From assembly GCF_014699005.1 (NCBI RefSeq), contig NZ_JACWZY010000028.1, forward strand, positions 55,690 to 119,689: DNA of 64,000 nt, in the 5' to 3' direction. Numbering within the stretch: the stretch's first letter is position 1; every line of letters begins with the position of its first letter. Shown here in pieces: positions 7,797 to 16,511 of the stretch. The notes beneath the pieces were generated by a model. The model was not told where the DNA came from. It did no database searches and saw only the letters and a list, made by a program, of their open reading frames with translations. Position numbers and translations under genes: made by a program. Source of the DNA: Spirosoma profusum. GTDB lineage: Bacteria; Bacteroidota; Bacteroidia; Cytophagales; Spirosomataceae.

Positions 7797-9722
7797 TTAA
7801 CTATTATCTGATGAACTAGTAGAGGTAGCAAACCGTGGTTCTGTTGGCTGGTAGTGCTGTGACAACGTAATGGAACAATTAATAGAGAACGTAGTACCCC
7901 GACCTGGCTCAGATTCAATACATAAACGTCCTCGTAAACTTTCCACGCGCTGCTGAATACTACGTAGTCCCAGACCACTGGTGGTGGCGTTCTGGTCAAG
8001 CCCAACGCCGTCATCGCGAATGATGAGTTGCAGGTTGCTGGCTTCAATACGTAGCGTAATCCAGACGTTTTGCGCATTCGCATGGCGAAATACGTTCGTC
8101 AGGCACTCTTTGGCAATCAGATGTAACTCGCGTCGTTGTTTTTCGGTAAACTCAAGCTGGGCACTGGTTTCAGTGATGTCGATGTGGAGACGAACCAAAC
8201 TGTCCTGAAACAGCGTGTAAGCCGTTTCGCGAATACGTTGCCCGGCGTCTTGCAGCGAATCACTGGACGAATTCAGACTCCAGACAATTTCGCGCATGGA
8301 ATCCATCACTTGCCGGGCCGTTTGACCAATCGTGAGCAAACGTTGATGAGCGCGTTCGTCTGTTACGTAGCGCGTGGTCGTCTGGCTCAGAATGCTGATG
8401 CTGCTTAATTGCGAACCTACTTCATCGTGCAGATCCCGGGCAATTTCATCGCGCAGGCTGTTTAGCTTCGCCTGTTTCTGTTCATTTCCCTGCAATTGCT
8501 CAATCAATTTAGCCTGAATCTGTAATTTTTCCTGCCGGATCAGTTCATGACGTTGGGCAATTCCGAGGGCAAACGTTACAATCTCAAGAATATAGCCCGT
8601 CATAAAAATGCCTGCCTCAACATCATAGACCGTTGGCGAATCCGGGAAAAATAGCCGATTGATGAGGGAAATAATACCACTTAAGATAAAGAACAGAACT
8701 CCCCAGAACAAAAATCTGGTGACAGGATCGTAAAAAAGCCAGAGTGTATAAAGTGTATAAAGGCCGTATAAAAGTAAGCCAATATCAATAATTCGGTGTG
8801 CCAGGTGCCAGACAGGCTCCGTAAATTTATCGACTACCACAAACACATCACCAATGCCCAGCAGTACAAAAAGAATACTGGCGACTACATAAACGGTATC
8901 AATTCTGGAAGAGCGCGTTTTTAACTGGACGTATTCTCGTAGAAATAACCCATATGCCGCCAGCGACCAGAACATAAACGTAAGCGAATGCCGACTGACA
9001 AAATTTACGGAACGTAGCAATGGCCAGTAATCCAGCCCACGCAAATATTCGTCGGTCATTACGCTGCGTAGCATAACCAGCAAAACATACAACGAATAGT
9101 ACAGAAGAACCCGCTCCCGCAGAATAACGTATTGCATGCCCGTGTAGAGAAACATAATCAGCAGGCAACCCAGAAAGCCTGTTCCCAGCAAGCGTGTCTG
9201 TGAATGTTCGATGGCTCGATGATCCAGGAATTGCTGATAACCAGTCCGGCTGAATAAGACAGGAGAATAATGGATGGTATTAACAGACGATTTATTCAGG
9301 AAAACGACCCGCAGAAGCATAGTTCGTTCGGGGAGAACCTGAAAAAGGAGCCCATTTCGGTGTTGCAGGCCAAACTCCGGATATTGATCGAACTGGAGCA
9401 TCGGCGCGGGATAAAGCCAGCCCGATTGCCCTAGTAACGTAGCAATTCCGTTGTCAATCCGGTAAGCAGTTAATTGATCAATTCCATAATACAGAATAAC
9501 CTCAACTGGCTTATTGGTAGGGTTTTGAATCCGATAAGTAGCCACGATGGATTTATTTTTAACAGGAAACAAGGCTGGTAATTCGGCGCGCCCATTGGTG
9601 AATGGATACGTATATGTTTGCGCCAGTCCAGACATACTTCCTAAGAAAAACAAAAGCAAAAGCCAGCCAGAAATAGAGCTATGTCGACGTAGCGCTGAAG
9701 AGGATGAATAGAAACCTGCCAC
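7797..9722 (-). CDS. 7TM-DISM sensor histidine kinase, NarX/LiaS type
   Basis: 641 residues from a GTG at 9722; no in-frame ATG precedes the signal-like leader (SGWLLLLFFLGSMSGLAQ). The order is: leader, periplasmic 7TMR-DISMED2-like beta domain (about 35-185), seven membrane segments (about 190-395), a coiled-coil linker (RQEKLQIQAKLIEQLQ), a HisKA_3 dimerisation helix with phospho-His in EIARDLHDEVGSQLSSI, and HATPase_c with LIIRDDGVGLDQN and GLGLRSIQQRVESL. DISMED2 domains usually sense carbohydrate-like ligands. Encoded convergently to its likely partner at 6957. A single half-site TATGGGATAGCC lies about 40 bp upstream of the start. Confidence 0.9.
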   Translation of the reverse strand: MAGFYSSSSALRRHSSISGWLLLLFFLGSMSGLAQTYTYPFTNGRAELPALFPVKNKSIVATYRIQNPTNKPVEVILYYGIDQLTAYRIDNGIATLLGQSGWLYPAPMLQFDQYPEFGLQHRNGLLFQVLPERTMLLRVVFLNKSSVNTIHYSPVLFSRTGYQQFLDHRAIEHSQTRLLGTGFLGCLLIMFLYTGMQYVILRERVLLYYSLYVLLVMLRSVMTDEYLRGLDYWPLLRSVNFVSRHSLTFMFWSLAAYGLFLREYVQLKTRSSRIDTVYVVASILFVLLGIGDVFVVVDKFTEPVWHLAHRIIDIGLLLYGLYTLYTLWLFYDPVTRFLFWGVLFFILSGIISLINRLFFPDSPTVYDVEAGIFMTGYILEIVTFALGIAQRHELIRQEKLQIQAKLIEQLQGNEQKQAKLNSLRDEIARDLHDEVGSQLSSISILSQTTTRYVTDERAHQRLLTIGQTARQVMDSMREIVWSLNSSSDSLQDAGQRIRETAYTLFQDSLVRLHIDITETSAQLEFTEKQRRELHLIAKECLTNVFRHANAQNVWITLRIEASNLQLIIRDDGVGLDQNATTSGLGLRSIQQRVESLRGRLCIESEPGRGTTFSINCSITLSQHYQPTEPRFATSTSSSDNS

Positions 9723-9758
9723 CTGGAGGAAATTTATAGATCAAGACAAAACTCGGTG

Positions 9759-9770
9759 TATGGGATAGCC
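9759..9770. promoter_or_regulatory. Half-site related to the 20-bp operator
   Basis: TATGGGATAGCC contains the TATGGGAT half of the element but no matching ATCCC half at the usual spacing. It sits in the kinase/kelch divergent region. Possibly a weak site; it could be chance. Confidence 0.25.
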
Positions 9771-9802
9771 TGTAATTGTAAAAATGCGACATAAATCCTT
9801 CT

Positions 9803-9822
9803 GTATCCCCCTTTTATGGGAT
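9803..9822 (+). promoter_or_regulatory. Candidate operator, kelch gene promoter
   Basis: GTATCCCCCTTTTATGGGAT, a palindrome-like element (ATCCC, 8-nt spacer, GGGAT), identical over 20 bp to 11743-11762. Its end is 30 nt before the end of the -7-like GACCTTTG and 70 nt before the ATG at 9892. Confidence 0.65.
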
Positions 9823-9844
9823 TTCGCACCCTAAAAACTTTGGT

Positions 9845-9852
9845 GACCTTTG
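9845..9852 (+). promoter_or_regulatory. Putative -7 box of kelch gene
   Basis: GACCTTTG, keeping the TTTG core of TAnnTTTG. The same relative position upstream of the FN3 gene holds GACATTTG. The poor TA half fits an activator-dependent promoter. Confidence 0.4.
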
Positions 9853-9891
9853 GGGAAATTAATCGGTATCCCGTTTCTAATCCTCATCATC

Positions 9892-11568
9892 ATGCAATCA
9901 TTTCGTTTCTCGTTACACCTGGTTAGTTTATTAACCGGGTTATTATTCGGCTTGCAGAACTGCAAAAAATCGGAGCCAGACCCTGCCCAACCCGGTGGCA
10001 CGACAACCCCTGGTAGCACCACAACGACAACCCCCGGCAGTACTACGTCGGCTACCTCAACCGCTCCAACATTCAGTACTGCTACGGCTCCTGCTACGTC
10101 GGGCGTTACGACTACTTCGGCTAACGTATCGGCTGTACTAAATTCGAACGGAGGAGCAACAATAACCCAGCATGGCTTTATCTACAGCAAAATCAATCAG
10201 ACGCCAACGCTTTCCGATAGTAAAACAGAATTAGGGACTACCAGCGGCCCATTTCCATTAACCATCATCAGCAAACTGACGACGCTGGAAGCCAACGCAA
10301 CGTACTACGTTCGGGCGTATGCCACGAATGAAAAAGGAACAGGGTACAGCGCTGTAGTTCTGTTGAAAACCACTCAGTCGGCGCTACCCGTTTTGACTAT
10401 TAAAGAAGCTGAAAACATTACATCCTATGGCTTCAAGGCGCTGGCTATTTTTACGGCTTTAGGCGGCAGTCCGTCGCCTGTTTCTAAATATGGTTTTGTC
10501 TGGGCGACGTCGAATACAACGCCAACCGTTGACGGGACTGACACGAAAAAATGGGATCAGGTAATCAATGGCCTGACTACCAGTACGTTTTCCTATGAAT
10601 ATACGATTAGTGGGCTTTCGGCCAATCAGACCTGCTACGTAAGGGCATTTGGCGAGTATGCTGCCGATGGAAAAACAAACGTAGTCTATTCAGATGTACT
10701 ACCGGTTAAAACATTACCACAAGCCGTTTTAACCGGTACATGGAAAGACCTGGGTAAGTACAATCAGTCCAGCTATTCGAGTTTCCTGACTATCGATACG
10801 AAGCAATTTTGGGTAACCTCGACCAATACCTATCAGGTGGAACCGCTTACCGCAGCGTTGACCAAGAAGGCAGATTTTCCGGGTACCGCTTCCGGTACGA
10901 TTCGGTTGGCTTCAGTCGGACAGAAAATCTACGTTCTGCATGGTCGGGACAAAGCGTTGAACTACGTACGTGAGACGTGGGAATATGACATTCCAACGAA
11001 CACCTGGAAACGCAAAGCCGATTTTCCGGGAAATCTGCGGATGAGTCCGAGTGTGGGTTCAGTTGGTGGGAAGATCTATTATGGGCTGGGTACTATGACG
11101 AGCAGCGTAACAACGCGGTATACGGACTGGTGGGAATATGACCCAACTGCTGATAAGTGGACGCAGAAAACCGACCTGCCCGAGCAGCTTCAGGGCAATA
11201 CGTTGCTGGGCGTTAGCAGTAAGCTTTATTTTATTGCTACCTACGATCAGGGAAATTCAACCCAAAAAGTTTACGAATACGATCCGGGCGGAAATAGCTG
11301 GAAACGCCTGAAAGATGCGCCGTCTTCGGATGCGGCCTCTGAAAGTAAAACTGTCAGTTTGCTGAACAACAAAATTTACGCGCTTCAGAATTCAACGACA
11401 AATGCCCGGTTTTGGGAGTACGATGCTCCTTCGGATACCTGGACCGAGCGCCGGGAATTTAGCGCAAAGGTCAATTCGCCCCTGTTGTTTCCAGGCAATA
11501 ACAAGATGTATGTCATTGGAACCGTTGTGCCGGGTTTTGAGCTGAAAATGCTTGAGTTTACACCTTAA
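9892..11568 (+). CDS. Surface lipoprotein with FN3-like and kelch repeats
   Basis: 558 residues from the ATG at 9892; the longer frame from a TTG at 9850 would put extra residues before the leader. The leader MQSFRFSLHLVSLLTGLLFG ends in a lipobox-like LQNC followed by KK. Next come a Thr/Ser/Pro-rich linker (about 25-60), two FN3-like beta domains (about 60-270; ATYYVRAYATNEKGTGYS and TCYVRAFGEYA), and a kelch-type propeller (about 280-555) with repeated WEYD..TNTWKRKADFP units. Such proteins bind carbohydrates or proteins at the cell surface. The promoter carries the same 20-bp element as the FN3 gene downstream, so both are likely targets of the adjacent two-component system. Confidence 0.82.
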   Translation: MQSFRFSLHLVSLLTGLLFGLQNCKKSEPDPAQPGGTTTPGSTTTTTPGSTTSATSTAPTFSTATAPATSGVTTTSANVSAVLNSNGGATITQHGFIYSKINQTPTLSDSKTELGTTSGPFPLTIISKLTTLEANATYYVRAYATNEKGTGYSAVVLLKTTQSALPVLTIKEAENITSYGFKALAIFTALGGSPSPVSKYGFVWATSNTTPTVDGTDTKKWDQVINGLTTSTFSYEYTISGLSANQTCYVRAFGEYAADGKTNVVYSDVLPVKTLPQAVLTGTWKDLGKYNQSSYSSFLTIDTKQFWVTSTNTYQVEPLTAALTKKADFPGTASGTIRLASVGQKIYVLHGRDKALNYVRETWEYDIPTNTWKRKADFPGNLRMSPSVGSVGGKIYYGLGTMTSSVTTRYTDWWEYDPTADKWTQKTDLPEQLQGNTLLGVSSKLYFIATYDQGNSTQKVYEYDPGGNSWKRLKDAPSSDAASESKTVSLLNNKIYALQNSTTNARFWEYDAPSDTWTERREFSAKVNSPLLFPGNNKMYVIGTVVPGFELKMLEFTP

Positions 11569-11742
11569 CGTAGCGCGAATCATGGTGAAATGGTAAGATA
11601 ATGCGTTGATTAACAGAATGTTGCTGACGCTAGGGGCTTCGACATGTCGACTTTCCATAATTCACCCCAACGTAACATCCTCATTCTCTTTCTGACCGAG
11701 TGGTGAAAACGAGTGGGTTAGTTTCCCTATTCGAGTCAGGCG

Positions 11743-11762
11743 GTATCCCCCTTTTATGGGAT
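11743..11762 (+). promoter_or_regulatory. Candidate operator, FN3 gene promoter
   Basis: Second exact copy of GTATCCCCCTTTTATGGGAT. It ends 30 nt before the end of GACATTTG (11785-11792) and 77 nt before the ATG at 11839, almost the same geometry as at the kelch gene. Confidence 0.65.
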
Positions 11763-11784
11763 GGTGTCTCTGATTTGGCATGCT

Positions 11785-11792
11785 GACATTTG
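11785..11792 (+). promoter_or_regulatory. Putative -7 box of FN3 gene
   Basis: GACATTTG, positioned as GACCTTTG is upstream of the kelch gene. Same reduced match to TAnnTTTG. Confidence 0.4.
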
Positions 11793-11838
11793 GTGCAACG
11801 ACTATTCAATACCTCATCACACCATTACTCAAATTCCC

Positions 11839-14763
11839 ATGAAGACACCTTTACAAACTACGGCTGTTGGCTTGTGGACAATCAACTATTTAGGTCGATT
11901 GCTGGCATTAGGTATCTGGTTAAGTCTATCTGCCCAGGTTGTTTATGCTCAGACCTGCTTTACACCCAGCAATGTTTTTGTGTCGGGAATCACCAGCACG
12001 ACTGCACAACTTCACTGGACAACCAGCTATTCTTCTGGCACGGGCTTCCGGATTGAGGTGCAAAATCTCAATACCAACACTGTGCAGGTCTTTACGGCTG
12101 AAGCACCAACCAACGTAGCAGACATTAGTCCATTGACAGATAATACGCCTTATTTATGCCGTATCCAGACGTATTGCAGCAATGGAGGCATCTCGCCCTT
12201 TGTCTCCACTACGTTCACGACGGGCTGCCCTATCCCCCGCAATCCGACGGTCAGCTCCGTCGCTCAAACGACAACCCGACAGCTGCTTACCTGGGAAACA
12301 CCAACCGATCCCGCTCCACAGAGTTATGAGGTCCAGTATCGAAGTACTGGTAACCAGAACTGGACATCCGTACCTGGAACCACGAACAGCGTTTATCCAC
12401 TGACTGGCCTTTCACCCAATGTTTCCTATGAGTGGCAGGTACGTAGTCAGTGCAGTTTTGGACCATCGTCGTTTACGGCCGGACCCGCATTTCAGACCGC
12501 GTGTAATCGGCCGGGCCTGGTTGAACAAAGTCGGGGTGCTACGTTCATAGCTCTGGAATTGAGCACGCAGGAAACGACGCCCGTTACGTATGAACTCAGT
12601 TATCGAGTGCAATCGGGGCCGCCGAGTTACACAACTATACCAGGAATAACGGCTTCGGCTTACAACCTGACTGGATTATTACCAAACACTAACTATGAGG
12701 TTCGATTGCGAGCTACCTGCCCGGTGGGAGGCCAATCGGCTTATACAACCCAGGGCTGGACAACCAACGCCTGTCAGCGACCCATAACGCCAATTGCTTC
12801 GGCTCCAACTGGTTCTACGGTGCGTTTACAATGGTTTATGCCCGGCGCTAATCCTACGTCGCCGACCGAGATACGGTACAGTACAATCAGTCCGTTATCG
12901 TGGTCTACGGTAACAACCAATGCTACGTCGTATACGCTTACCGGTCTGACGCCGGGTACTACGTATCAATGGCAGGTGCGGTCGGTTTGTGCCACAGGGT
13001 ACGAATCGGTGTGGAACGCCGAAGGAAATAACTTTACAACTACCACACCTACTGCCCCACCGCCCTGTCCGCTACCATCAACCAACCCTTTGTATGGCTC
13101 AGGTTCCGACCGATACTGGAATGTATACTGGACAACTGTGTATAACGAACGGTATAATCTTCGATACCGACCTGTTACCAGTCCAGTCAGCTCCTGGACA
13201 ACGCTGAATCAGGTGAACGCGCAGTACAGTGTTTACATGCTTCGAGGGTTGAAAGCCAGCACGTTGTATGAGTGGCAGGTGCAATCAGAATGTATCGAGA
13301 CGGGAGGGATATCCGACTGGACGGCTTCGGCTACCTTTACTACCTTGGCCCAGGAGCCTTGTCTGGCCCCAACTAACCTTCGAACGGATTTCGTAACCGA
13401 CAGACGGGCTAGTCTGCTCTGGAGCGATGGCGGCTATCTGAATGCGGATCGGTATCAGGGGCAATATCGGGTAGCGGGCAGCAACAGTAGCTGGACTTCA
13501 TTTACGGTAACCGGCGACTTCGGTGGCACACATACGATTCTGAATCTGTCGTCCAGTACGAACTATGAAGTGCAGGTACAGGCAGTTTGCTCGCCGGGAT
13601 ATACCTCCACGCTGACAGCTCCCGTTACGTTCGGTACCCTGGCCCCTATTGTTTGTGCTAATCTTACGCCAACTGGGTTAGCCAACAGTCAGATAACACG
13701 TAGCAATGCGCGGTTTACCTGGAACGACATGGTTCCCGGAACTACGGCTGAAACGTATAATTTACGGTATCGACCCATCAATACAAGCAACTGGGTAGGT
13801 AACGTAGCGAACTACCCAGGTAATGAATATCCCCCTGTTTTTCAGAATCTCACGCCAAGTACTACGTATGAATGGCAGGTTCAGACAGTTTGCCCGGAAG
13901 GTGATCTATCACCCTGGTCGGCGTTGGCGCAGTTTACGACCTCGCTTTGCGAACAACTGATTGAGCCCGCTACGTTGGTTTACAATGAAGGCATGGCCAG
14001 GTTACAATGGTCGGGGCAGATTGGTTCGACCACGTATCCGGTTACGGTGCAATACCGTACGAAAAGTCCGGTTGGCTCCTGGATTCCTGTTTCCAATTTC
14101 AATAACGGAGATTTCCTGACTGGGTTATCGCCCAACGTAGCGTATGAATGGCAGGCCCGTAACAATTGCAGCAACCCGACTTCTACGTCCGACTGGACGC
14201 CCATTCAATCATTCACCGCGTTAGGCTGCATTCCTCCCCCGAACGCTAATCTGGCTGATGGGGGCATTAGTGGAAATGCTGCCTATGCCACTATCCAATG
14301 GCGACGGGGTTTTTACTTTCAGGAGCAGACAACATTTAACATGCGCTGGCGGAAACTAGGCACTACTACGTGGCTTACGGCCAGCAATATTACGTCGGGT
14401 GGTTTTGGTCAATACATTGGTAATCTGGAAGTAAACGCTACGTATGAGTGGCAGATTCAGACTAATTGTTTGGGTGGCGGTACGTCGGTATTTAGTCAAT
14501 CCTATATCTTCAGTATCATTCCGGGATTCTATCCGATTGGGAACTTCTACACGGTAAAAAACGGCGACTGGTCTGACTACAGCGTCTGGTCGACAGGACG
14601 CGTACCGGAGTTGAGTTTCCCCGGCAATTTTGCCACTCCGGTCGAAATCAGGCATCAAATTACGGTTCCGGCGGGATACCTGGCTCCAGCACGTACTGTC
14701 CGATATACCAACGGTGCTCGCTTATTGTTTGGAACTGGTGCCCGAATACTTCTCGGTAACTGA
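11839..14763 (+). CDS. Exported protein with nine FN3 domains and G8-like C-terminal module
   Basis: 974 residues from the ATG at 11839 (MKTPLQTTAVGLWTINYLGR); the frame back to 11761 overlaps the operator and is rejected. The leader ends around VVYAQTC. Nine fibronectin type III domains of about 95-105 residues follow, each starting near a Cys and ending in variants of YEWQVQSxC, so each domain probably has its own disulphide. The last 75 residues are a different module, NGDWSDYSVWSTGRVPEL...LLFGTGARILLGN, also found in the products at 45826 and 47884-50720. It is likely an extracellular adhesin or matrix protein. The protein ends directly after this module, so it may serve in anchoring or sorting. 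Confidence 0.85.
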   Translation: MKTPLQTTAVGLWTINYLGRLLALGIWLSLSAQVVYAQTCFTPSNVFVSGITSTTAQLHWTTSYSSGTGFRIEVQNLNTNTVQVFTAEAPTNVADISPLTDNTPYLCRIQTYCSNGGISPFVSTTFTTGCPIPRNPTVSSVAQTTTRQLLTWETPTDPAPQSYEVQYRSTGNQNWTSVPGTTNSVYPLTGLSPNVSYEWQVRSQCSFGPSSFTAGPAFQTACNRPGLVEQSRGATFIALELSTQETTPVTYELSYRVQSGPPSYTTIPGITASAYNLTGLLPNTNYEVRLRATCPVGGQSAYTTQGWTTNACQRPITPIASAPTGSTVRLQWFMPGANPTSPTEIRYSTISPLSWSTVTTNATSYTLTGLTPGTTYQWQVRSVCATGYESVWNAEGNNFTTTTPTAPPPCPLPSTNPLYGSGSDRYWNVYWTTVYNERYNLRYRPVTSPVSSWTTLNQVNAQYSVYMLRGLKASTLYEWQVQSECIETGGISDWTASATFTTLAQEPCLAPTNLRTDFVTDRRASLLWSDGGYLNADRYQGQYRVAGSNSSWTSFTVTGDFGGTHTILNLSSSTNYEVQVQAVCSPGYTSTLTAPVTFGTLAPIVCANLTPTGLANSQITRSNARFTWNDMVPGTTAETYNLRYRPINTSNWVGNVANYPGNEYPPVFQNLTPSTTYEWQVQTVCPEGDLSPWSALAQFTTSLCEQLIEPATLVYNEGMARLQWSGQIGSTTYPVTVQYRTKSPVGSWIPVSNFNNGDFLTGLSPNVAYEWQARNNCSNPTSTSDWTPIQSFTALGCIPPPNANLADGGISGNAAYATIQWRRGFYFQEQTTFNMRWRKLGTTTWLTASNITSGGFGQYIGNLEVNATYEWQIQTNCLGGGTSVFSQSYIFSIIPGFYPIGNFYTVKNGDWSDYSVWSTGRVPELSFPGNFATPVEIRHQITVPAGYLAPARTVRYTNGARLLFGTGARILLGN

Positions 14764-14778
14764 CCCTATTGATACGTA

Positions 14779-14866
14779 TTTGTCATGCTGAGATACGAAG
14801 CATCTTAAAGCTTCCATATTCTAAAGTGAATAAACATTAAGATGCTTCGTACCTCAGCATGACAAA
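14779..14866. repeat. TGTCATGCTGA-family hairpin, copy 3
   Basis: 29-bp arms (14779-14807, 14838-14866) with one G:T-type difference (GAGATACG versus GAGGTACG). Follows the FN3 gene and probably acts as its terminator. Confidence 0.88.
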
Positions 14867-14921
14867 AATTCAGCAGGATAAAAATAAGTTTAATTAACCC
14901 CTAAAAACCGAGTTTAACATC

Positions 14922-15926
14922 ATGAGCAACCGACTGTTTTACATCGGCTTATTGCTAACACTGATTCACTGTGGCGTAAATGCCCAAACGCCCTGGGCGT
15001 TGAAACCGTATGCCATTACGTTGCCCCGCGTCACTACCGCTCAGCAGAGCTCAACCGCAACTGTACCGCAACAGGCTGGTAATATTGTCTATAATACAGA
15101 ACAACAGGCCGTTGCGGTGCATAATGGAATAAGCTGGGGGTATCTGGGCGGAGGTGATACAGGCGAGTTTAAAAAGTCTGCTATATTTTATAATATTAAT
15201 AGCCCGTCCCTGTATTTCTGGACTGTTCCAAACGGAGTAAATCAGGTCCTAATTGAAGCTTGGGGAGCAGGAGCTGGAGGAAATATTTATACAAATTTGG
15301 GAAATGGCACTATAACTTGTAAAGGTGGTGGAGGTGGCGGATACATTAGCCAACTCGTCAATGTATCACCAGCAACTTCATTGACAGTTCAGGTAAGCGG
15401 AGGGGGACGAGGAGCTGCTGGCAATGGTGTTACTGCTCTGAGCAATAGTGGGGGTGGTAATACATTTATTCGAATTGGTACAGATGGAATTAGTTACATA
15501 GATGTTGGTGGGGGAGAAGTTAATGGCGCTGGAGGGTACAGAGGAGGTATTTCATCCAATATCTTAACGAATGTAACAGGTCAGCGTGGTCAGGATCTGG
15601 TTATGGCCTATGAGCCACGTGGAAGTACTGACCACGTTTTAAATTTAAAGTTGGGCAACGGAGGTAGTGCTTATGGAACCATGCCGGGGGGATATGGTGG
15701 TCAGGTAACTACGCTAAACGGCGGATCAGTCTTGTATCAAGTAGCCGCTACTGACGGAAATTTTCCAGGAGGAGGGGGCGGATGCGGCTACAATTATGGG
15801 GAAAAGGAGCTGATGGGCTGGTTATCATTCGCTGGAAATAATAACCAGACCATTTGTGGTAACGATAAGTGCAAAATGATTCACTCATCGTTCATCACTT
15901 ATCGTTACTACCATCCCATCGGTTGA
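14922..15926 (+). CDS. Exported glycine-rich protein, probably truncated at the 3' end
   Basis: 334 residues with a leader (MSNRLFYIGLLLTLIHCGVNA). Residues 60-95 hold a NIVYNTEQQAVAVHNGISW segment usual in Bacteroidota surface proteins. A glycine-rich beta domain follows: VLIEAWGAGAGG, CKGGGGGGYISQ, GGYGGQVTTL, FPGGGGGCGY. Domains of this kind normally end in a GxVIVxW-type strand. Here the frame instead runs through a 13-bp inverted repeat (15859-15871/15896-15908) and 19 bp into the 3' end of the convergent DinB gene. The last 20 or so residues are therefore probably not native, and the gene looks cut short by rearrangement. Function unknown; possibly a ligand-binding or adhesin head. Confidence 0.65.
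   Translation: MSNRLFYIGLLLTLIHCGVNAQTPWALKPYAITLPRVTTAQQSSTATVPQQAGNIVYNTEQQAVAVHNGISWGYLGGGDTGEFKKSAIFYNINSPSLYFWTVPNGVNQVLIEAWGAGAGGNIYTNLGNGTITCKGGGGGGYISQLVNVSPATSLTVQVSGGGRGAAGNGVTALSNSGGGNTFIRIGTDGISYIDVGGGEVNGAGGYRGGISSNILTNVTGQRGQDLVMAYEPRGSTDHVLNLKLGNGGSAYGTMPGGYGGQVTTLNGGSVLYQVAATDGNFPGGGGGCGYNYGEKELMGWLSFAGNNNQTICGNDKCKMIHSSFITYRYYHPIG
15859..15908. repeat. Inverted repeat at the end of the glycine-rich gene
   Basis: GTAACGATAAGTG (15859-15871) pairs perfectly with CACTTATCGTTAC (15896-15908) around a 24-nt apex. It overlaps the 3' end of the + frame and touches the stop of the DinB gene, a position like that of the other intergenic hairpins. Confidence 0.75.
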
Positions 15927-16393
15927 TCTTCCGTTCGTAAGGTTCCGCCTATCTTCAGAATTGTGAAAAAGTGATGCGCTTCATGGAGCAGAAAAAATTC
16001 GGCCCAGCCTTCCACTGTCATCGGGCCAAAGGCCGGGTGCAGGCCAACGCTTACTAATTGTTCTTCTCGTAAAATACTCAGAAAGGCATTCAGTGCCGCG
16101 CGTTCGTGCTGCATTCGCTCGGTCAGGGTTTGAAACGACAGCCGCGTCCATTCAGCAAAATCGGAGTCGTTATCGGCAACGTAACGGTCGAAACGTGGTG
16201 TTACGTTACTGATAATCTGTTGAATCCGATCCAGAAAAACTTCCTGATAACGACCCAGATGCGCCAGATTTTCAAAGATTGACCATTTATCTGATTGGGG
16301 CCGTTGCTGGATTTGGTCTTCGGTGAGGCCGAATAACAAATGGTTCAGGGCATGTGGTTGTTCAGCCAGGCGGGAGAGTAACGATTGTTTCAT
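15908..16393 (-). CDS. DinB family protein (second of two)
   Basis: 161 residues. Segments DKWSIFENLAHLGRYQEVFLDRI and FFLLHEAHHFFTILKI give the histidine pattern of a DinB-type four-helix bundle metal-binding protein. Its N-terminal LTEDQIQQRPQSDKWS is typical of the DinB_2/YfiT-like branch. Unlike the copy at 3666, it is followed on the opposite strand by a gene that overlaps its 3' end by 19 bp. The divergent neighbour is an alpha/beta hydrolase. Substrate unknown. Confidence 0.8.
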   Translation of the reverse strand: MKQSLLSRLAEQPHALNHLLFGLTEDQIQQRPQSDKWSIFENLAHLGRYQEVFLDRIQQIISNVTPRFDRYVADNDSDFAEWTRLSFQTLTERMQHERAALNAFLSILREEQLVSVGLHPAFGPMTVEGWAEFFLLHEAHHFFTILKIGGTLRTEDQPMGW

Positions 16394-16511
16394 GGCCCAA
16401 TAATCGACTAATCTCTATAACAATCAAATCACAAAACCATAACAAACCATTTGGCGTATGTAGAGTTGTCTATAAGTTAACTCGAGTAAAAACAATAAAC
16501 CAAATTACGTT

